The notes under the pieces: generated by a model
What the model was told of the DNA's origin: nothing
Seen by the model: the letters and a program-made list of their open reading frames with translations, nothing else
Databases searched by the model: none
Made by a program: the position numbers and the translations under genes
In this document: piece after piece, positions 44,022 to 54,510 of the stretch
How positions within the stretch are numbered: the first letter of the stretch is position 1
How the letters are laid out: every line of letters starts with the position of its first letter
Assembly: GCF_900116285.1 (NCBI RefSeq)
Contig: NZ_FPAJ01000001.1
Span: 186,001 to 250,000 of the forward strand
DNA from: Sulfitobacter marinus
GTDB taxonomy: Bacteria; Pseudomonadota; Alphaproteobacteria; Rhodobacterales; Rhodobacteraceae
Reading direction: 5' to 3'
DNA length: 64,000 bases

Positions 44022-45158
44022 CTATAGGGCGTCGGTCAATATCTCGACCAGCTCGTGTTGCGACAGGGCAAAGGGATTGCCCTTCATCGATGATGCGCCT
44101 GCTGATGCGGTCGCAATCTCCTCCAGATCGGCGGTTGTCACACCCATATCGCCCAAGCCCCGAAGGCACATGTCCCGCGACCAAGCTTTGAGCTGCGATA
44201 GCCCCATGCCGCCCGCGCCAAATTGCTGGTCGATCTGATCCAAAACCCAGCCCAACCGGGCATGAATATCTGTCCCGTCTTTGGCCCTGCGCTGGTGCGA
44301 TGCCAGAACCGCGGGCAACAGCGCGCCGCAAATCTCTCCGTGGGGGGCGTTGGTTCTGCCGCCGATCACCCCTGCGAAACCGTGTACAGCACCCAATCCG
44401 GCATTGGCCAAGGCAAGCCCCCCCCAAGTACTGACCCGCGCCATAGCGTCCCACGCGGCGGGGTCGTCGTTTTCAACCACATCCCTGATCGCGCCAAGGC
44501 CGGTTGGAATGGCCGCCAGACACAGCGCGTCGGTCATCGGGTTCGCCTTGATCGAAAGATAGGGTTCGATCACTTGGGTAATCGCGTCCAACCCGGCAGA
44601 CAGCGTGACGCGGCGGGGGGCACCCTGCATCAGGCCCGCATCAACGATGGCGATGTCGGGGATCATGCGGGGATCGCGCAAGCTGACCTTGATGCCGTGT
44701 TCCGGCACCGTGATTACCGCATTTTTCGTGACCTCTGCGCCGGTTCCGGCAGTGGTCGGCAGGGCAATCAGAGGCAGGGGGGCATGGTCAAGCGGACGAC
44801 CGGTGCCCACGACCTCAAGGTACTCTTGTGGCGGGGAGGTGCAAGGTATCAGGGCGGCGAGTGCCTTGGCAAAATCAATGACCGCACCGCCGCCAAGTGC
44901 TATCACGACATCGGGGTTGAACCCTTTGAGCTGCGCCAGAGCAAGCTGGACATCGGGCAAGCTGGGTTCGTTTTCGCAGCCAAGGCTGCGCAGGTTCATG
45001 CCAGCGTCTGTGCAGGCGTTCACCAACCAATCAGCACGTCGTGCATTTGCGCCGTGAACCAACAGGACGGTGTTACCATACGCACGGGCAAGGCTGGGGG
45101 CCTGCGCGCTTTGACCACGACCGAAATGAATGGCTTGAGGGCTGAAAAACGAAAACAT
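44022..45158 (-). CDS. Iron-containing-type alcohol dehydrogenase, last gene of the glycerol operon
   Basis: 378 aa. The cofactor motif ALGGGAVIDFAKAL and PLPLIALPTTAGTGAEVTKN are typical of group III (Fe) ADHs. Of the four metal ligands (Asp, His, His, His in FucO), Asp is in LDAITQVIEPYLS, where the second ligand position is Gln instead of His; the other two are in GAVHGFAG and NAPHGEICGALLP. The gene follows glpK by 30 nt on the same strand, so it may oxidise or reduce glycerol, glyceraldehyde or a diol. The exact reaction is unknown. Confidence 0.85.
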   Translation of the reverse strand: MFSFFSPQAIHFGRGQSAQAPSLARAYGNTVLLVHGANARRADWLVNACTDAGMNLRSLGCENEPSLPDVQLALAQLKGFNPDVVIALGGGAVIDFAKALAALIPCTSPPQEYLEVVGTGRPLDHAPLPLIALPTTAGTGAEVTKNAVITVPEHGIKVSLRDPRMIPDIAIVDAGLMQGAPRRVTLSAGLDAITQVIEPYLSIKANPMTDALCLAAIPTGLGAIRDVVENDDPAAWDAMARVSTWGGLALANAGLGAVHGFAGVIGGRTNAPHGEICGALLPAVLASHQRRAKDGTDIHARLGWVLDQIDQQFGAGGMGLSQLKAWSRDMCLRGLGDMGVTTADLEEIATASAGASSMKGNPFALSQHELVEILTDAL

Positions 45159-45188
45159 ATCAGGCTCCTTGCGCTGCGTGGCAGTGTC

Positions 45189-46676
45189 TTAGACGCTAAG
45201 TGTCGCCTGAACCGCGCGTTTCCAAGCGTCGTATTTCTGACCGCGCAGGGTTTCATCCATATGCGGTGAAAACTGCGTTTCGCGCGCCCATCCAGCGGCA
45301 AAGCCCTGCTGATCGGGGTATAGACCCGCCCGCATCCCCGCCAGCCACGCGACCCCCAAAGCGGTGGTTTCATGGTTAACGGGGCGATCCACTGGGGCCG
45401 CGATAATGTCGGACAGAAACTGCATCGCCCAATCATTGGCCGCCATACCACCATCCACGCGCAAGGTCGGCTGCACGCCGGTGGCTTTCCAATCCGCAGA
45501 CATCGCCTCAATCAGGTCGCGGGTCTGGTAGCCGACGCTTTCAAGGGCGGCCTTGGCCATTTCAGCGGGCCCCGTGCCACGGGTCAGTCCAAAGGTGGCA
45601 CCACGGCAATCGGGGTTCCAATAGGGGGCACCAAGACCGACAAAGGCGGGCACGAGGATCACGTCTTGATGCGGGTCGGCCTGTTCGGCCAGCGCTTGCG
45701 TTTGCGCGGCGTCCGAGATGATTTTCAACCCGTCCCGCAGCCATTGTACGACAGCACCGGCCACGAAAATTGAGCCTTCAAGCGCGTAGGTGGGTTTGCC
45801 GTCCAGCTGGTACGCGATGGTGGTCAGCAAGCGGTTGTTCGATTGCACAGGCGTGTCACCGGTATTGAGCAGCGCAAAACAGCCGGTGCCATAGGTTGAT
45901 TTCAACATGCCCGGCTCAAAGCACGCCTGCCCGATGGTGGCCGCTTGCTGGTCGCCCGCAACGCCGTAAATCGGGACCGGGGTGCCCAGAAGGTCCGGCT
46001 GCGTCTGGCCGAAATCCGCGGCGCAATCCTTTACCTCGGGCAGCATCTCCATGGGGATGTCCAGCAGGCCGCAGATGGTCTGGCTCCACCGGCCTTTGTG
46101 AATGTCATACAGCATGGTACGGGCGGCATTGGTGGCGTCGGTGGCATGAACGGTGCCACCGGTGAGCTTCCAGATAAGGAAACAATCAACCGTGCCAAAC
46201 AGCAGCTCTCCCTTGGCAGCGCGGTCACGGGCACCGTCAACATGGTCCAAAATCCAGCTTAGTTTGCTGGCCGAGAAATACGGGTCCAGCAACAGACCGG
46301 TGCGGACGGTGATCATCGGCTCGTGACCGGCATCGCGCAGGGTCCGACAGGTGTCGGCTGTACGGCGGTCTTGCCAGACGATGGCGTTGTAAACGGGGTC
46401 GCCTGTTGTCTTATCCCAGACAATGACGGTTTCGCGCTGGTTGGTGATACCGATGCCCGAGATATCAGTGGCGACGATATCCGCAGCCTTGATCGCATCG
46501 CGGCAGGTGGCAACCGTGGTGTCCCACAAGTTCACCGGATCATGTTCAACCCAGCCGGATTGCGGGAAATGCTGGGGGAATTCCTGTTGCGCTTGGGCCG
46601 TGACGTTCATTGCGCGGTCAAACACAATCGTGCGGGTCGATGTGGTGCCCTGATCAATGGCAAGAATATAGGTCAT
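45189..46676 (-). CDS. glpK: Glycerol kinase
   Basis: 495 aa from the ATG at 46676 ([20 protein letters not shown]), the family's usual start; the frame extends further upstream without similarity. FGGY-family features: [47 protein letters not shown] and [16 protein letters not shown]. It phosphorylates glycerol to sn-glycerol-3-phosphate after import by GlpSTPQV, and GlpD then oxidises it. It lies between glpV and the ADH gene in the same operon. Confidence 0.95.
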   Translation of the reverse strand: MTYILAIDQGTTSTRTIVFDRAMNVTAQAQQEFPQHFPQSGWVEHDPVNLWDTTVATCRDAIKAADIVATDISGIGITNQRETVIVWDKTTGDPVYNAIVWQDRRTADTCRTLRDAGHEPMITVRTGLLLDPYFSASKLSWILDHVDGARDRAAKGELLFGTVDCFLIWKLTGGTVHATDATNAARTMLYDIHKGRWSQTICGLLDIPMEMLPEVKDCAADFGQTQPDLLGTPVPIYGVAGDQQAATIGQACFEPGMLKSTYGTGCFALLNTGDTPVQSNNRLLTTIAYQLDGKPTYALEGSIFVAGAVVQWLRDGLKIISDAAQTQALAEQADPHQDVILVPAFVGLGAPYWNPDCRGATFGLTRGTGPAEMAKAALESVGYQTRDLIEAMSADWKATGVQPTLRVDGGMAANDWAMQFLSDIIAAPVDRPVNHETTALGVAWLAGMRAGLYPDQQGFAAGWARETQFSPHMDETLRGQKYDAWKRAVQATLSV

Positions 46677-46776
46677 GTGGATCCCCGAAGCGTTAGGTAA
46701 AAAGCGGCCACCTTGAGGGGCAGCCGCTGATCTGAACTTGAGGCACATGGGCCCATGGTTCAAGAGTTAGGAGTAA

Positions 46777-46800
46777 CCGGGGCCAGCTGCCTAGCCCCGG
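46777..46800 (-). terminator. GC-rich stem between glpV and glpK
   Basis: CCGGGGC (46777-46783) pairs with GCCCCGG (46794-46800), 11 nt beyond the glpV stop. A CATGGGCCCATG palindrome follows at 46746-46757. There is no T-run on the minus strand, so partial termination or 3'-end protection of glpV mRNA is more likely than full termination. Confidence 0.55.
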
Positions 46801-46810
46801 AAAGGGTCGT

Positions 46811-48532
46811 TTACTGCCAGGATTTAATCAGCTCGTCATACGCGATGGTGACGGGCGTTTCGTCTTCGTTTGCCAGTTTCGCTTTGGGCGAACCGGGCTG
46901 CGACAGCCAGTACTCTGGGTCCATCTCTTCGTTCATTTTCGGGCCGATATCACCTTGAACACCAGCACGTTCCAGACGGATCAGAACTTTTTCCTGATCT
47001 GCGCAAAGCGCATCAAGCGCTTCTTGTGGGGTTTTCGCACCGGACATTGCGTCGCCGATGTTCTGCCACCACAGTTGGGCCAGCTTTGGATAGTCAGGAA
47101 CGTTGGTGCCGGTTGGCGACCACTGAACCCGTGCAGGCGAACGATAGAATTCGACCAGACCACCCAGTTTCGGTGCACGCTCGGTAAAGCTGTCGTGCTG
47201 GATCGTGGATTCACGAATGAATGTCAGACCAACATGGCTTTTCTTTACGTCCACAGTCTTGGAAGTCACGAACTGTGCATAGAGCCATGCGGCTTGTGCA
47301 CGGTCCACTGGTGTGGATTCCATCAGCGTCCAGGAACCGGCATCTTGGTAGCCGATCTTGGTACCTTCGGTCCAATATGCACCGTGTGGGGAAGGGGCCA
47401 TGCGCCATTTTGGCGTGCCGTCTTCGTTCATCACGGGCAGATCAGGTTCCACCGATGCTGCGGTAAACGCGGTGTACCAGAACATCTGCTGGGCGACGTT
47501 ACCTTGGGCAGGGATTGGACCCGCTTCAGAGAATGTCATACCGGCAGCGGCAGGCGGGGAGTATTTTTCCAACCATTCGATTGCTTTGGTCACAGCGTAA
47601 ACGGCCGCTGGTCCGTTTGTGGCACCACCGCGCGCGACGCAGGACCCGACGGGCTGCGAGTTTTCATTTACGCGGATACCCCATTCGTCGACGGGTAGAC
47701 CGTTTGGTTCGCCCACGTCACCGGCACCAGCCATGGACAGCCACGCGTCAGTGTAACGCCAACCCAAGGACGGGTCTTTCTTGCCGTAGTCCATGTTACC
47801 AAAGACTTCGCCCTCGACGCCAAGACGCGACAGATCGCGGCCGGTGAAGAATTCAGCGATGTCCTCATACGCGGACCAGTTGACCGGAACGCCCAGATCA
47901 TAGCCGTATTTCGCTTTGAAGTCGGCCTTGTTCTGTTCGTCGTTGAACCAATCGTAGCGGAACCAGTAAAGGTTCGCGAACTGTTGGTCGGGCAGTTGGT
48001 AAACCTTACCATCCGGACCCGTGGTGAACGACAGACCGATGAAGTCTTCCAGATCGAGGTTCGGGTTTGTGACAGCCGCACCTTCGCCCGACATCCAGTC
48101 GGTCAGGTTACGTGCCTGCTGGTACCGCCAGTGCGTCCCGATCAGGTCAGAGTCGTTAATATAGGCGTCATAGATGTTTTCGCCCGACTGCATTTGCGTT
48201 TGCAGTTTTTCAACAACGTCGCCTTCGCCGATCAGGTCATGGGTGACCTTGATACCTGTAATGGCCTCGAACGCGGGGGCCAGAACGTTTGATTCATATT
48301 CGTGGGTGCCGATTGTCTCGGAGACCACGTTGATAGACATGCCTTGGTAAGGCTGCGCTGCATCTACAAAGAATTGCAGTTCAGCTTCTTGATCGGCGCG
48401 TGACAATGTCGAAAGATCGCCAATCTCGCTATCAAGGAATGCCTTGGCGGCATCCATGTCCGCGAACGCTGGCGCGCCAAGCATGCAAGCAGCAAGCCCG
48501 ATGGCCGTCGTTCCTTTTAGTCGCAAGTTCAT
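46811..48532 (-). CDS. glpV: Glycerol ABC transporter substrate-binding protein
   Basis: 573 aa, the large size typical of GlpV. The signal peptide is LKGTTAIGLAACMLGAPAFA, cleavage before DMDAAK. The type-I sugar-binding-like fold includes INVVSETIGTHEYESNVLAP, QLPDQQFANLYWFRYDWF and PSPHGAYWTEGTKIGYQDAG. It captures glycerol in the periplasm. It lies downstream of the permease genes and is separated from glpK by a hairpin. The name rests on the full syntenic set glpD-S-T-P-Q-DUF2160-V-K. Confidence 0.92.
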   Translation of the reverse strand: MNLRLKGTTAIGLAACMLGAPAFADMDAAKAFLDSEIGDLSTLSRADQEAELQFFVDAAQPYQGMSINVVSETIGTHEYESNVLAPAFEAITGIKVTHDLIGEGDVVEKLQTQMQSGENIYDAYINDSDLIGTHWRYQQARNLTDWMSGEGAAVTNPNLDLEDFIGLSFTTGPDGKVYQLPDQQFANLYWFRYDWFNDEQNKADFKAKYGYDLGVPVNWSAYEDIAEFFTGRDLSRLGVEGEVFGNMDYGKKDPSLGWRYTDAWLSMAGAGDVGEPNGLPVDEWGIRVNENSQPVGSCVARGGATNGPAAVYAVTKAIEWLEKYSPPAAAGMTFSEAGPIPAQGNVAQQMFWYTAFTAASVEPDLPVMNEDGTPKWRMAPSPHGAYWTEGTKIGYQDAGSWTLMESTPVDRAQAAWLYAQFVTSKTVDVKKSHVGLTFIRESTIQHDSFTERAPKLGGLVEFYRSPARVQWSPTGTNVPDYPKLAQLWWQNIGDAMSGAKTPQEALDALCADQEKVLIRLERAGVQGDIGPKMNEEMDPEYWLSQPGSPKAKLANEDETPVTIAYDELIKSWQ

Positions 48533-48600
48533 GGTTGTTCCTCCCTAAATTAGAACAGTGAAAGCAGCCCCGGTTCTTGCGCGCCGGAGTACCTGATCAA

Positions 48601-48873
48601 CTACACCCAGCGGAAAACCGCGATGGTATAGAAGAAACACACAATCAGTGCCCCCCATTGGGGCGCGCTGAACAGACCAAGCCAGGCCAGATTGATAAAG
48701 GCCGAGCCCAGCAGCGTGATGAAAAGACGATCACCACGGGTCGTTTCGATCCCCAAAACCCCATTGCGCGGCGTTTCAGGAAATTTGATGGCCAGCACGG
48801 TGAAGGTCACCAGCGTGGCTGCAATGATTGCGAAGAATATGGCGGTCGGCCAAGTCCATGCCATCCATTCCAT
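48601..48873 (-). CDS. DUF2160 membrane protein of the glycerol importer operon
   Basis: 90 aa with three hydrophobic segments (about 6-28, 48-66 and 68-88). The sequence MEWMAWTWPTAIFFA, GVLGIETTRGDRLFI and GLFSAPQWGALIVC is the DUF2160 pattern, a family found between glpQ and glpV in alpha- and betaproteobacteria. It may be an accessory subunit or assembly factor of the importer; no activity is established from sequence. Confidence 0.88.
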   Translation of the reverse strand: MEWMAWTWPTAIFFAIIAATLVTFTVLAIKFPETPRNGVLGIETTRGDRLFITLLGSAFINLAWLGLFSAPQWGALIVCFFYTIAVFRWV

Positions 48874-48885
48874 GCGTTTTCTCCC

Positions 48886-49733
<848 letters not shown>

Positions 49734-49734
<1 letters not shown>

Positions 49735-50606
49735 CAGTGGCCATCCCTTTTATCAAGGTTCGTCATGACGGTGTAAAACACGTAGGACACCAGCAGGATC
49801 ACAAGGTAATACATGATCGAGAACGCCGCCGCCGGACCCAGATCGAACTGACCCAAGGCCATCTTGACCAGATCAATCGACAGGAATGTGGTCGCGTTGC
49901 CGGGGCCACCGCCTGTGACGACAAACGGTTCGGTGTAGATCATGAAGCTGTCCATAAACCGCAGCAGGATCGCGATCATCAGCACGCCCATGATCTTGGG
50001 CAGTTCGATAAAGCGGAACACTTTCCAGCGGCTGGCCTGATCAATCTTCGCGGCTTGGTAATAGGCGTCGGGAATGGATTGTAGGCCGGCATAGGCCAGT
50101 AGGGCCACCAGCGATGTCCAGTGCCAGACATCCATCACAATCACGGTGATCCATGCGGCGGTGGAATCCTGAGTGTAGTTATAGTCGATGCCAAGCGCGG
50201 CAAGTGTATGACCCAGCAGGCCAATATCGACGCGACCAAAGATTTGCCAGATCGTGCCGACCACGTTCCATGGGATCAGCAGGGGCAGGGACATCAGCAC
50301 GAGGCATAGCGATGCCCAGAACCCTTTCTTGGGCATGTTAAGCGCGACAAAGATGCCCAGCGGGATTTCGATGGCCAGAATGATCAGCGAGAATACTATC
50401 TGACGCCCCAAGGCATCCCACATCCGCTCGGACGCAAGCATTTCCTCGAACCACTCAAGCCCGGCCCAGAAGAACTGATTGTTACCAAAGGTGTCTTGCA
50501 CCGAATAGTTCACCACGGTCATCAGGGGTATCACGGCTGAAAAGGCGACCAACACCAGTACGGGCAGGATGAGAAACCATGCTTTTTGATTGACTGTCTT
50601 GTTCAT
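49734..50606 (-). CDS. glpP: Glycerol ABC transporter permease GlpP
   Basis: 290 aa from the ATG at 50606 (MNKTVNQKAW); a TTG two codons earlier is in frame. It is a MalF-type permease with FILP-like first helix WFLILPVLVLVAFSAVIPL, and MDVWHWTSLVALLAYAGLQS and LLRFMDSFMIYTEPFVVTGG downstream. The EAA-type loop is SIPDAYYQAAKIDQASRW. It partners GlpQ and is energised by GlpS/GlpT. A close paralogue is encoded at 55493-56359. Confidence 0.92.
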
Positions 50607-50608
50607 GA

Positions 50609-51688
50609 TCAAGCCACCTTTGGCGCGACGCGCCAGCTGTCAGAATACACATTCACCCCTGCCGTATCAAAGACTATGCGGTTCATATCGGGCGATATTT
50701 CACCACCTTCGGGGGCGATCACGTTGATCTCGGTGCCTTGGAAATCGGTGCGCACGATCTTGTGGCGGCCCACGTCTTCGACCCGTTTGATGGTGACGGG
50801 CAGGCCGCTGTCACCGGCTTGCAGCGACGTGAATTCGGGCCGCACGCCCAGCTCCACTTTGCCCGTGGGGGTGCCAAAACCCTTGCCCAATGCGATCTCG
50901 ACGCCGCCGATCACGGCTTTGTCGCCCTTCACGTCAGCATCCATCAGGTTCATACCGGGGGAGCCGATGAAATACCCGACGAACGTATGTTCAGGCGTTT
51001 CGAACAGTTCCTGCGGCGTGCCCATTTGGACGACGCGGCCATCATACATCACAACGACCTTATCGGCAAAAGTCAGCGCCTCGGTCTGGTCATGGGTCAC
51101 ATAGATCATGGTGTGACCAAATTCGTGGTGCAGCGATTTCAGCTGTGTGCGCAATTCCCATTTCATATGGGGGTCGATCACCGTCAGCGGTTCATCAAAC
51201 AGCAACGCATTCACGTCTTCGCGCACCATGCCACGGCCAAGGGATATCTTTTGCTTGGCATCTGCGGTCAACCCGCGCGCCTTGCGGTTCAGCGTGTCTT
51301 CCATCCCGATCATCGCGGCAATCTGTTGCACGCGGGTCTGGATATAGGCCGGATCAGCGCCACGGTTGCGCAGGGGAAAGGCCAGATTGTCGCGCACGGT
51401 CATGGTGTCGTAGACCACGGGAAACTGGAACACCTGCGCGATGTTGCGCTGTGTGGTCGGTGCCATTGTCATGTCTTTATCGTCGAACAGGATGCGCCCT
51501 TGGCTTGGGTGCAGCAGGCCCGAAATGATGTTGAGCAACGTGGACTTGCCACAACCTGATGCCCCCAGCAGTGCGTATGCTTCGCCGTCGGACCAATCAA
51601 GGTTCAGTTCCTTCAGCGCAAAGTCGTCTTCGGTGACGGGTTTGGGCAGATAGGAATGCGCCAGATTATCGAGGGTGATTTTTGCCAT
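50609..51688 (-). CDS. glpT: Glycerol ABC transporter ATP-binding protein GlpT (degenerate signature motif)
   Basis: 359 aa, MalK-like with a C-terminal TOBE domain. Walker A is GASGCGKSTLL and Walker B is NALLFDEPLTVID, and the switch His is intact in IYVTHDQTEAL. The ABC signature LSGGQ is replaced by GLTADAKQKISLGRG, so this subunit cannot supply a normal signature to its partner's ATP site. It pairs with GlpS, which has the opposite defect. It is an asymmetric ATPase of the glycerol importer. Confidence 0.92.
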   Translation of the reverse strand: MAKITLDNLAHSYLPKPVTEDDFALKELNLDWSDGEAYALLGASGCGKSTLLNIISGLLHPSQGRILFDDKDMTMAPTTQRNIAQVFQFPVVYDTMTVRDNLAFPLRNRGADPAYIQTRVQQIAAMIGMEDTLNRKARGLTADAKQKISLGRGMVREDVNALLFDEPLTVIDPHMKWELRTQLKSLHHEFGHTMIYVTHDQTEALTFADKVVVMYDGRVVQMGTPQELFETPEHTFVGYFIGSPGMNLMDADVKGDKAVIGGVEIALGKGFGTPTGKVELGVRPEFTSLQAGDSGLPVTIKRVEDVGRHKIVRTDFQGTEINVIAPEGGEISPDMNRIVFDTAGVNVYSDSWRVAPKVA

Positions 51689-51699
51689 GTCGTGTTCCC

Positions 51700-52788
51700 T
51701 CAGGCTGCGGTTGCATAGGATGCAGGGGCGACCGACGTGCCGTCTTCTGCAAAAATATAGACGTGGGCGGGGTCAAGATAGACATCCAGTGCCGACCCGA
51801 TCTTGAGGTTCTTGACCCCGTGGATCAGGCCCACCCAATTGTCGCCGTGATGATCAAGATGCACAAAGGTCTCTGACCCCGTGATTTCGGTCACTTGCAG
51901 TTTGGCGCTAAAGGTCAGGGCGGTTGGTGTCGGTTTCACCAGTTCCAGATGGTTGGGGCGGAACCCTGCCAAATACCCGCCATCACCAAGGGTCGCGAAT
52001 GTGCCTGTCGCGGGGGCAGTCTGACCATCGCCAAAGGATAGGGTATCGCCGGATTTAGTGACCTTCAGGAAGTTCATCGGCGGGTCCGAAAAAACGCGCG
52101 CGGTCGTCGCATCGACGGGCTGACGGTACACAACCGGCGTGCGGTCAAACTGGGTAATCCGGCCTTCCCACATCGCGGCGGTATTGCCCCCCAGCAATAA
52201 TGCCTCTTCGGGTTCGGTGGTCGCATAGACAAAGATCGAACCGGCTTCCTCGAATATCTTGGGGATTTCGGCGCGCAGTTCTTCGCGCAGCTTATAGTCA
52301 AGGTTGGCCAACGGTTCGTCCAGCAGAACCAAACCGGCATCTTTGACCAAGGCGCGGGCGAGGGCGCACCGCTGCTGCTGTCCGCCCGATAGTTCCAGCG
52401 GCTTGCGGTCCAGGAACGGAGTTAGTTTCATCAGTTCCGCGGCCTTTTTGACGGCCTGATCAATCTGATCTTTCGACTTGCCCAGCAGACGCATCGGGCT
52501 GGCGATGTTGTCATAAACCGACATCGACGGATAGTTAATGAACTGCTGATAAACCATCGCCACGCCACGGTCCTGCACGCGCAACCCTGTCACATCCGTG
52601 CCGTTCCAGATCACCTTGCCGGTGTTTGGTACATCGAGGCCCGCCATCAAACGCATCAGCGATGTTTTGCCAGCAGATGTTGGCCCCAGCAGCACGTTCA
52701 TTGTCCCCGGGCGCAACTCAAGGTTGGTGGGGTAAATATGGGTCTGGCCATTCACGGCCTTGGACACACCCTCAAGAACGAGTGACAT
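51700..52788 (-). CDS. glpS: Glycerol ABC transporter ATP-binding protein GlpS (switch His missing)
   Basis: 362 aa from the ATG at 52788, whose first base overlaps the glpD stop; the longer frame upstream lies inside glpD. Walker A is GPTSAGKTSLM, the signature ELSGGQQQRCALARAL is intact, and Walker B is AGLVLLDEPLANLD. The switch (H-loop) region reads FVYATTEPEEALLL, with Thr where MalK-type proteins have the catalytic His. A TOBE-type C-terminal domain follows. Together with GlpT it would form one working ATP site and one dead site. Confidence 0.92.
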   Translation of the reverse strand: MSLVLEGVSKAVNGQTHIYPTNLELRPGTMNVLLGPTSAGKTSLMRLMAGLDVPNTGKVIWNGTDVTGLRVQDRGVAMVYQQFINYPSMSVYDNIASPMRLLGKSKDQIDQAVKKAAELMKLTPFLDRKPLELSGGQQQRCALARALVKDAGLVLLDEPLANLDYKLREELRAEIPKIFEEAGSIFVYATTEPEEALLLGGNTAAMWEGRITQFDRTPVVYRQPVDATTARVFSDPPMNFLKVTKSGDTLSFGDGQTAPATGTFATLGDGGYLAGFRPNHLELVKPTPTALTFSAKLQVTEITGSETFVHLDHHGDNWVGLIHGVKNLKIGSALDVYLDPAHVYIFAEDGTSVAPASYATAA

Positions 52789-54410
52789 TAACCTCTCCCC
52801 TTTCGCAGCGCGGGCTGCGGCTTGCTGGTGGTTTGCTGCGTGTTCTCCGCCATCCAAACATCCAGTATTTCGATTTCCTGCGCGCTCATGCGTAACCCCA
52901 GTTTGGACCGTCGCCAAACCACGTCATCCGCTTTGCGCGCATATTCATTCTTGATCAACCATAACACTTCTTGCGCGGTCAGGTTCGAACCAAAATTCTG
53001 TCCCAAATCCGTTTCTGACGTAGCCCCCTGCAACATCACGAACGCGTCGGTGCCATATGCTTTGATCAGACGGCTGGCCCAAGCGGGGGTCAAAAACGGG
53101 AATTGGGTCTTCAAACGGGCGGTCAGATCGGCAACACCATCGACAGGAAAGTCACCACCGGGCAGGGGCACACCTGCTGTCCATGGCCCCTTGATATCAG
53201 GAAAGAACGAGCTGATCTTTTCCAGCGCCGTTTCGGCCAACCTGCGGTAGGTTGTGATCTTGCCGCCGAAGACGTTCAACATTGGCGCGCCTGCGGTCTC
53301 ATTAACCTTCAGCACGTAATCGCGCGTGGCAGCCGTCGCGGAGGTCGCGCCGTCGTCATACAAGGGGCGCACGCCGGAATAGGTCCAGATGATGTCGTCG
53401 GTTGTCACAGGTTTCTTAAAGTAGTTAGACGCGAAATCCGCGAGATAGGATTGCTCTTCGGGGGTACACACCGGTTTGGTATCCACATCGGTATGCTCGG
53501 CATCCGTGGTCCCGATCAAGGTGAAATCAGTCTCGTAGGGGATTGTGAAAATGATCCGCCCGTCTTCGCCCTGAAAGAAATAGCATTTGCCATGATCATA
53601 GAGCTTTGGCACCACGATGTGACTGCCCCGAACCAGACGCACGCCTTCGGTCGAATTGATGCGCACGGTGTTGCGGATGATGTCCTCGACCCAGGGGCCG
53701 CCTGCATTCACCAGCATCCGCGCCTGCACCACCCGCTGCGCGCCGCCATCCATTTCTTCAAGGGCGATGTGCCAGATACCGTCTTGCTGCTGGGCAGATA
53801 CGACTTTGGTGCGGACATTGATCTTGGCTCCGCGCGCCTCGGCGTCGCGTGCGTTCAGGACAACCAAGCGGCTGTCTTCAATCCAGCAATCCGAGTATTC
53901 ATAGGCTTTTTCAAAGCGGTCTTGCAGCGGCACCCCTTCGGGTGTGCCGCGCAGATTCAGAGATGTGGTGCCTTTGAGAATCTTTCGACCGCCCAGATTG
54001 TCATACATGAACAGGCCCAGCCGGATCAGCCACGCGGGCCTGCGCCCCTTCATCCATGGCATCACGACATTCAGCAGCTTCGATGTCGGTGTGTCGCCTT
54101 CGAACCGCATATCGGGATGATAAGGCAGCACGAACCGCATCGGCCACGAGATATGCGGCATCGCGCGCAGCAGGGTTTCGCGTTCAATCAACGCCTCGCG
54201 GACAAGGCGGACTTCCCAATATTCCAGATAGCGCAAACCGCCGTGAAACAGTTTGGTCGAGGCAGAGGAGGTCGCGGAGGCCAGATCGTGCATCTCGGCG
54301 AGTTCGACGTTCAGGCCGCGGCCTGCAGCATCACGCGCAATACCGCATCCGTTGATGCCGCCACCGATGACAAACAGATCGACCATGTGATGGTGTTTGT
54401 ACTGGCTCAA
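52788..54410 (-). CDS. glpD: Glycerol-3-phosphate dehydrogenase (FAD, aerobic)
   Basis: About 540 aa. I chose the TTG at 54410 because GGGGAGG lies 5 nt before it; the ATG at 54386 (MVDLFVIGGG) has no ribosome site. The FAD motif is FVIGGGINGCGIARDAAGRG, followed by SASTKLFHGGLRYLEYWEVR. FTIPYETDFTLIGTTDAEH and VFGGKITTYRRLAETALEKI are typical GlpD sequences. It oxidises sn-glycerol-3-phosphate to dihydroxyacetone phosphate at the inner membrane, passing electrons to quinone. It is the first gene of the operon, divergent from glpR. Confidence 0.93.
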   Translation of the reverse strand: MSQYKHHHMVDLFVIGGGINGCGIARDAAGRGLNVELAEMHDLASATSSASTKLFHGGLRYLEYWEVRLVREALIERETLLRAMPHISWPMRFVLPYHPDMRFEGDTPTSKLLNVVMPWMKGRRPAWLIRLGLFMYDNLGGRKILKGTTSLNLRGTPEGVPLQDRFEKAYEYSDCWIEDSRLVVLNARDAEARGAKINVRTKVVSAQQQDGIWHIALEEMDGGAQRVVQARMLVNAGGPWVEDIIRNTVRINSTEGVRLVRGSHIVVPKLYDHGKCYFFQGEDGRIIFTIPYETDFTLIGTTDAEHTDVDTKPVCTPEEQSYLADFASNYFKKPVTTDDIIWTYSGVRPLYDDGATSATAATRDYVLKVNETAGAPMLNVFGGKITTYRRLAETALEKISSFFPDIKGPWTAGVPLPGGDFPVDGVADLTARLKTQFPFLTPAWASRLIKAYGTDAFVMLQGATSETDLGQNFGSNLTAQEVLWLIKNEYARKADDVVWRRSKLGLRMSAQEIEILDVWMAENTQQTTSKPQPALRKGRG

Positions 54411-54496
54411 TGAAGCCTCCCCGCATTCATTTTGCACCGCAGCCTTGCGGTCTGCGATTGCTGGTAAAGGAACACTTAATTCCTCCAGAACGCAAT

Positions 54497-54510
54497 AACG
54501 AATGTTCGTT
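54497..54510. promoter_or_regulatory. GlpR-type operator palindrome upstream of glpD
   Basis: AACGAATGTTCGTT is a near-perfect inverted repeat (AACGAA-TG-TTCGTT), 87 bp before the glpD start in the glpD-glpR divergent region. It resembles the E. coli GlpR consensus core (ATGTTCG...CGAACAT) and the TTCGTT half-sites of DeoR-family repressors. It is the likely site at which GlpR represses the glycerol operon. Confidence 0.65.

Noticed and set aside
53103..54413. 436-codon plus-strand frame opposite glpD
   Set aside because: Antisense shadow of glpD with no family features.
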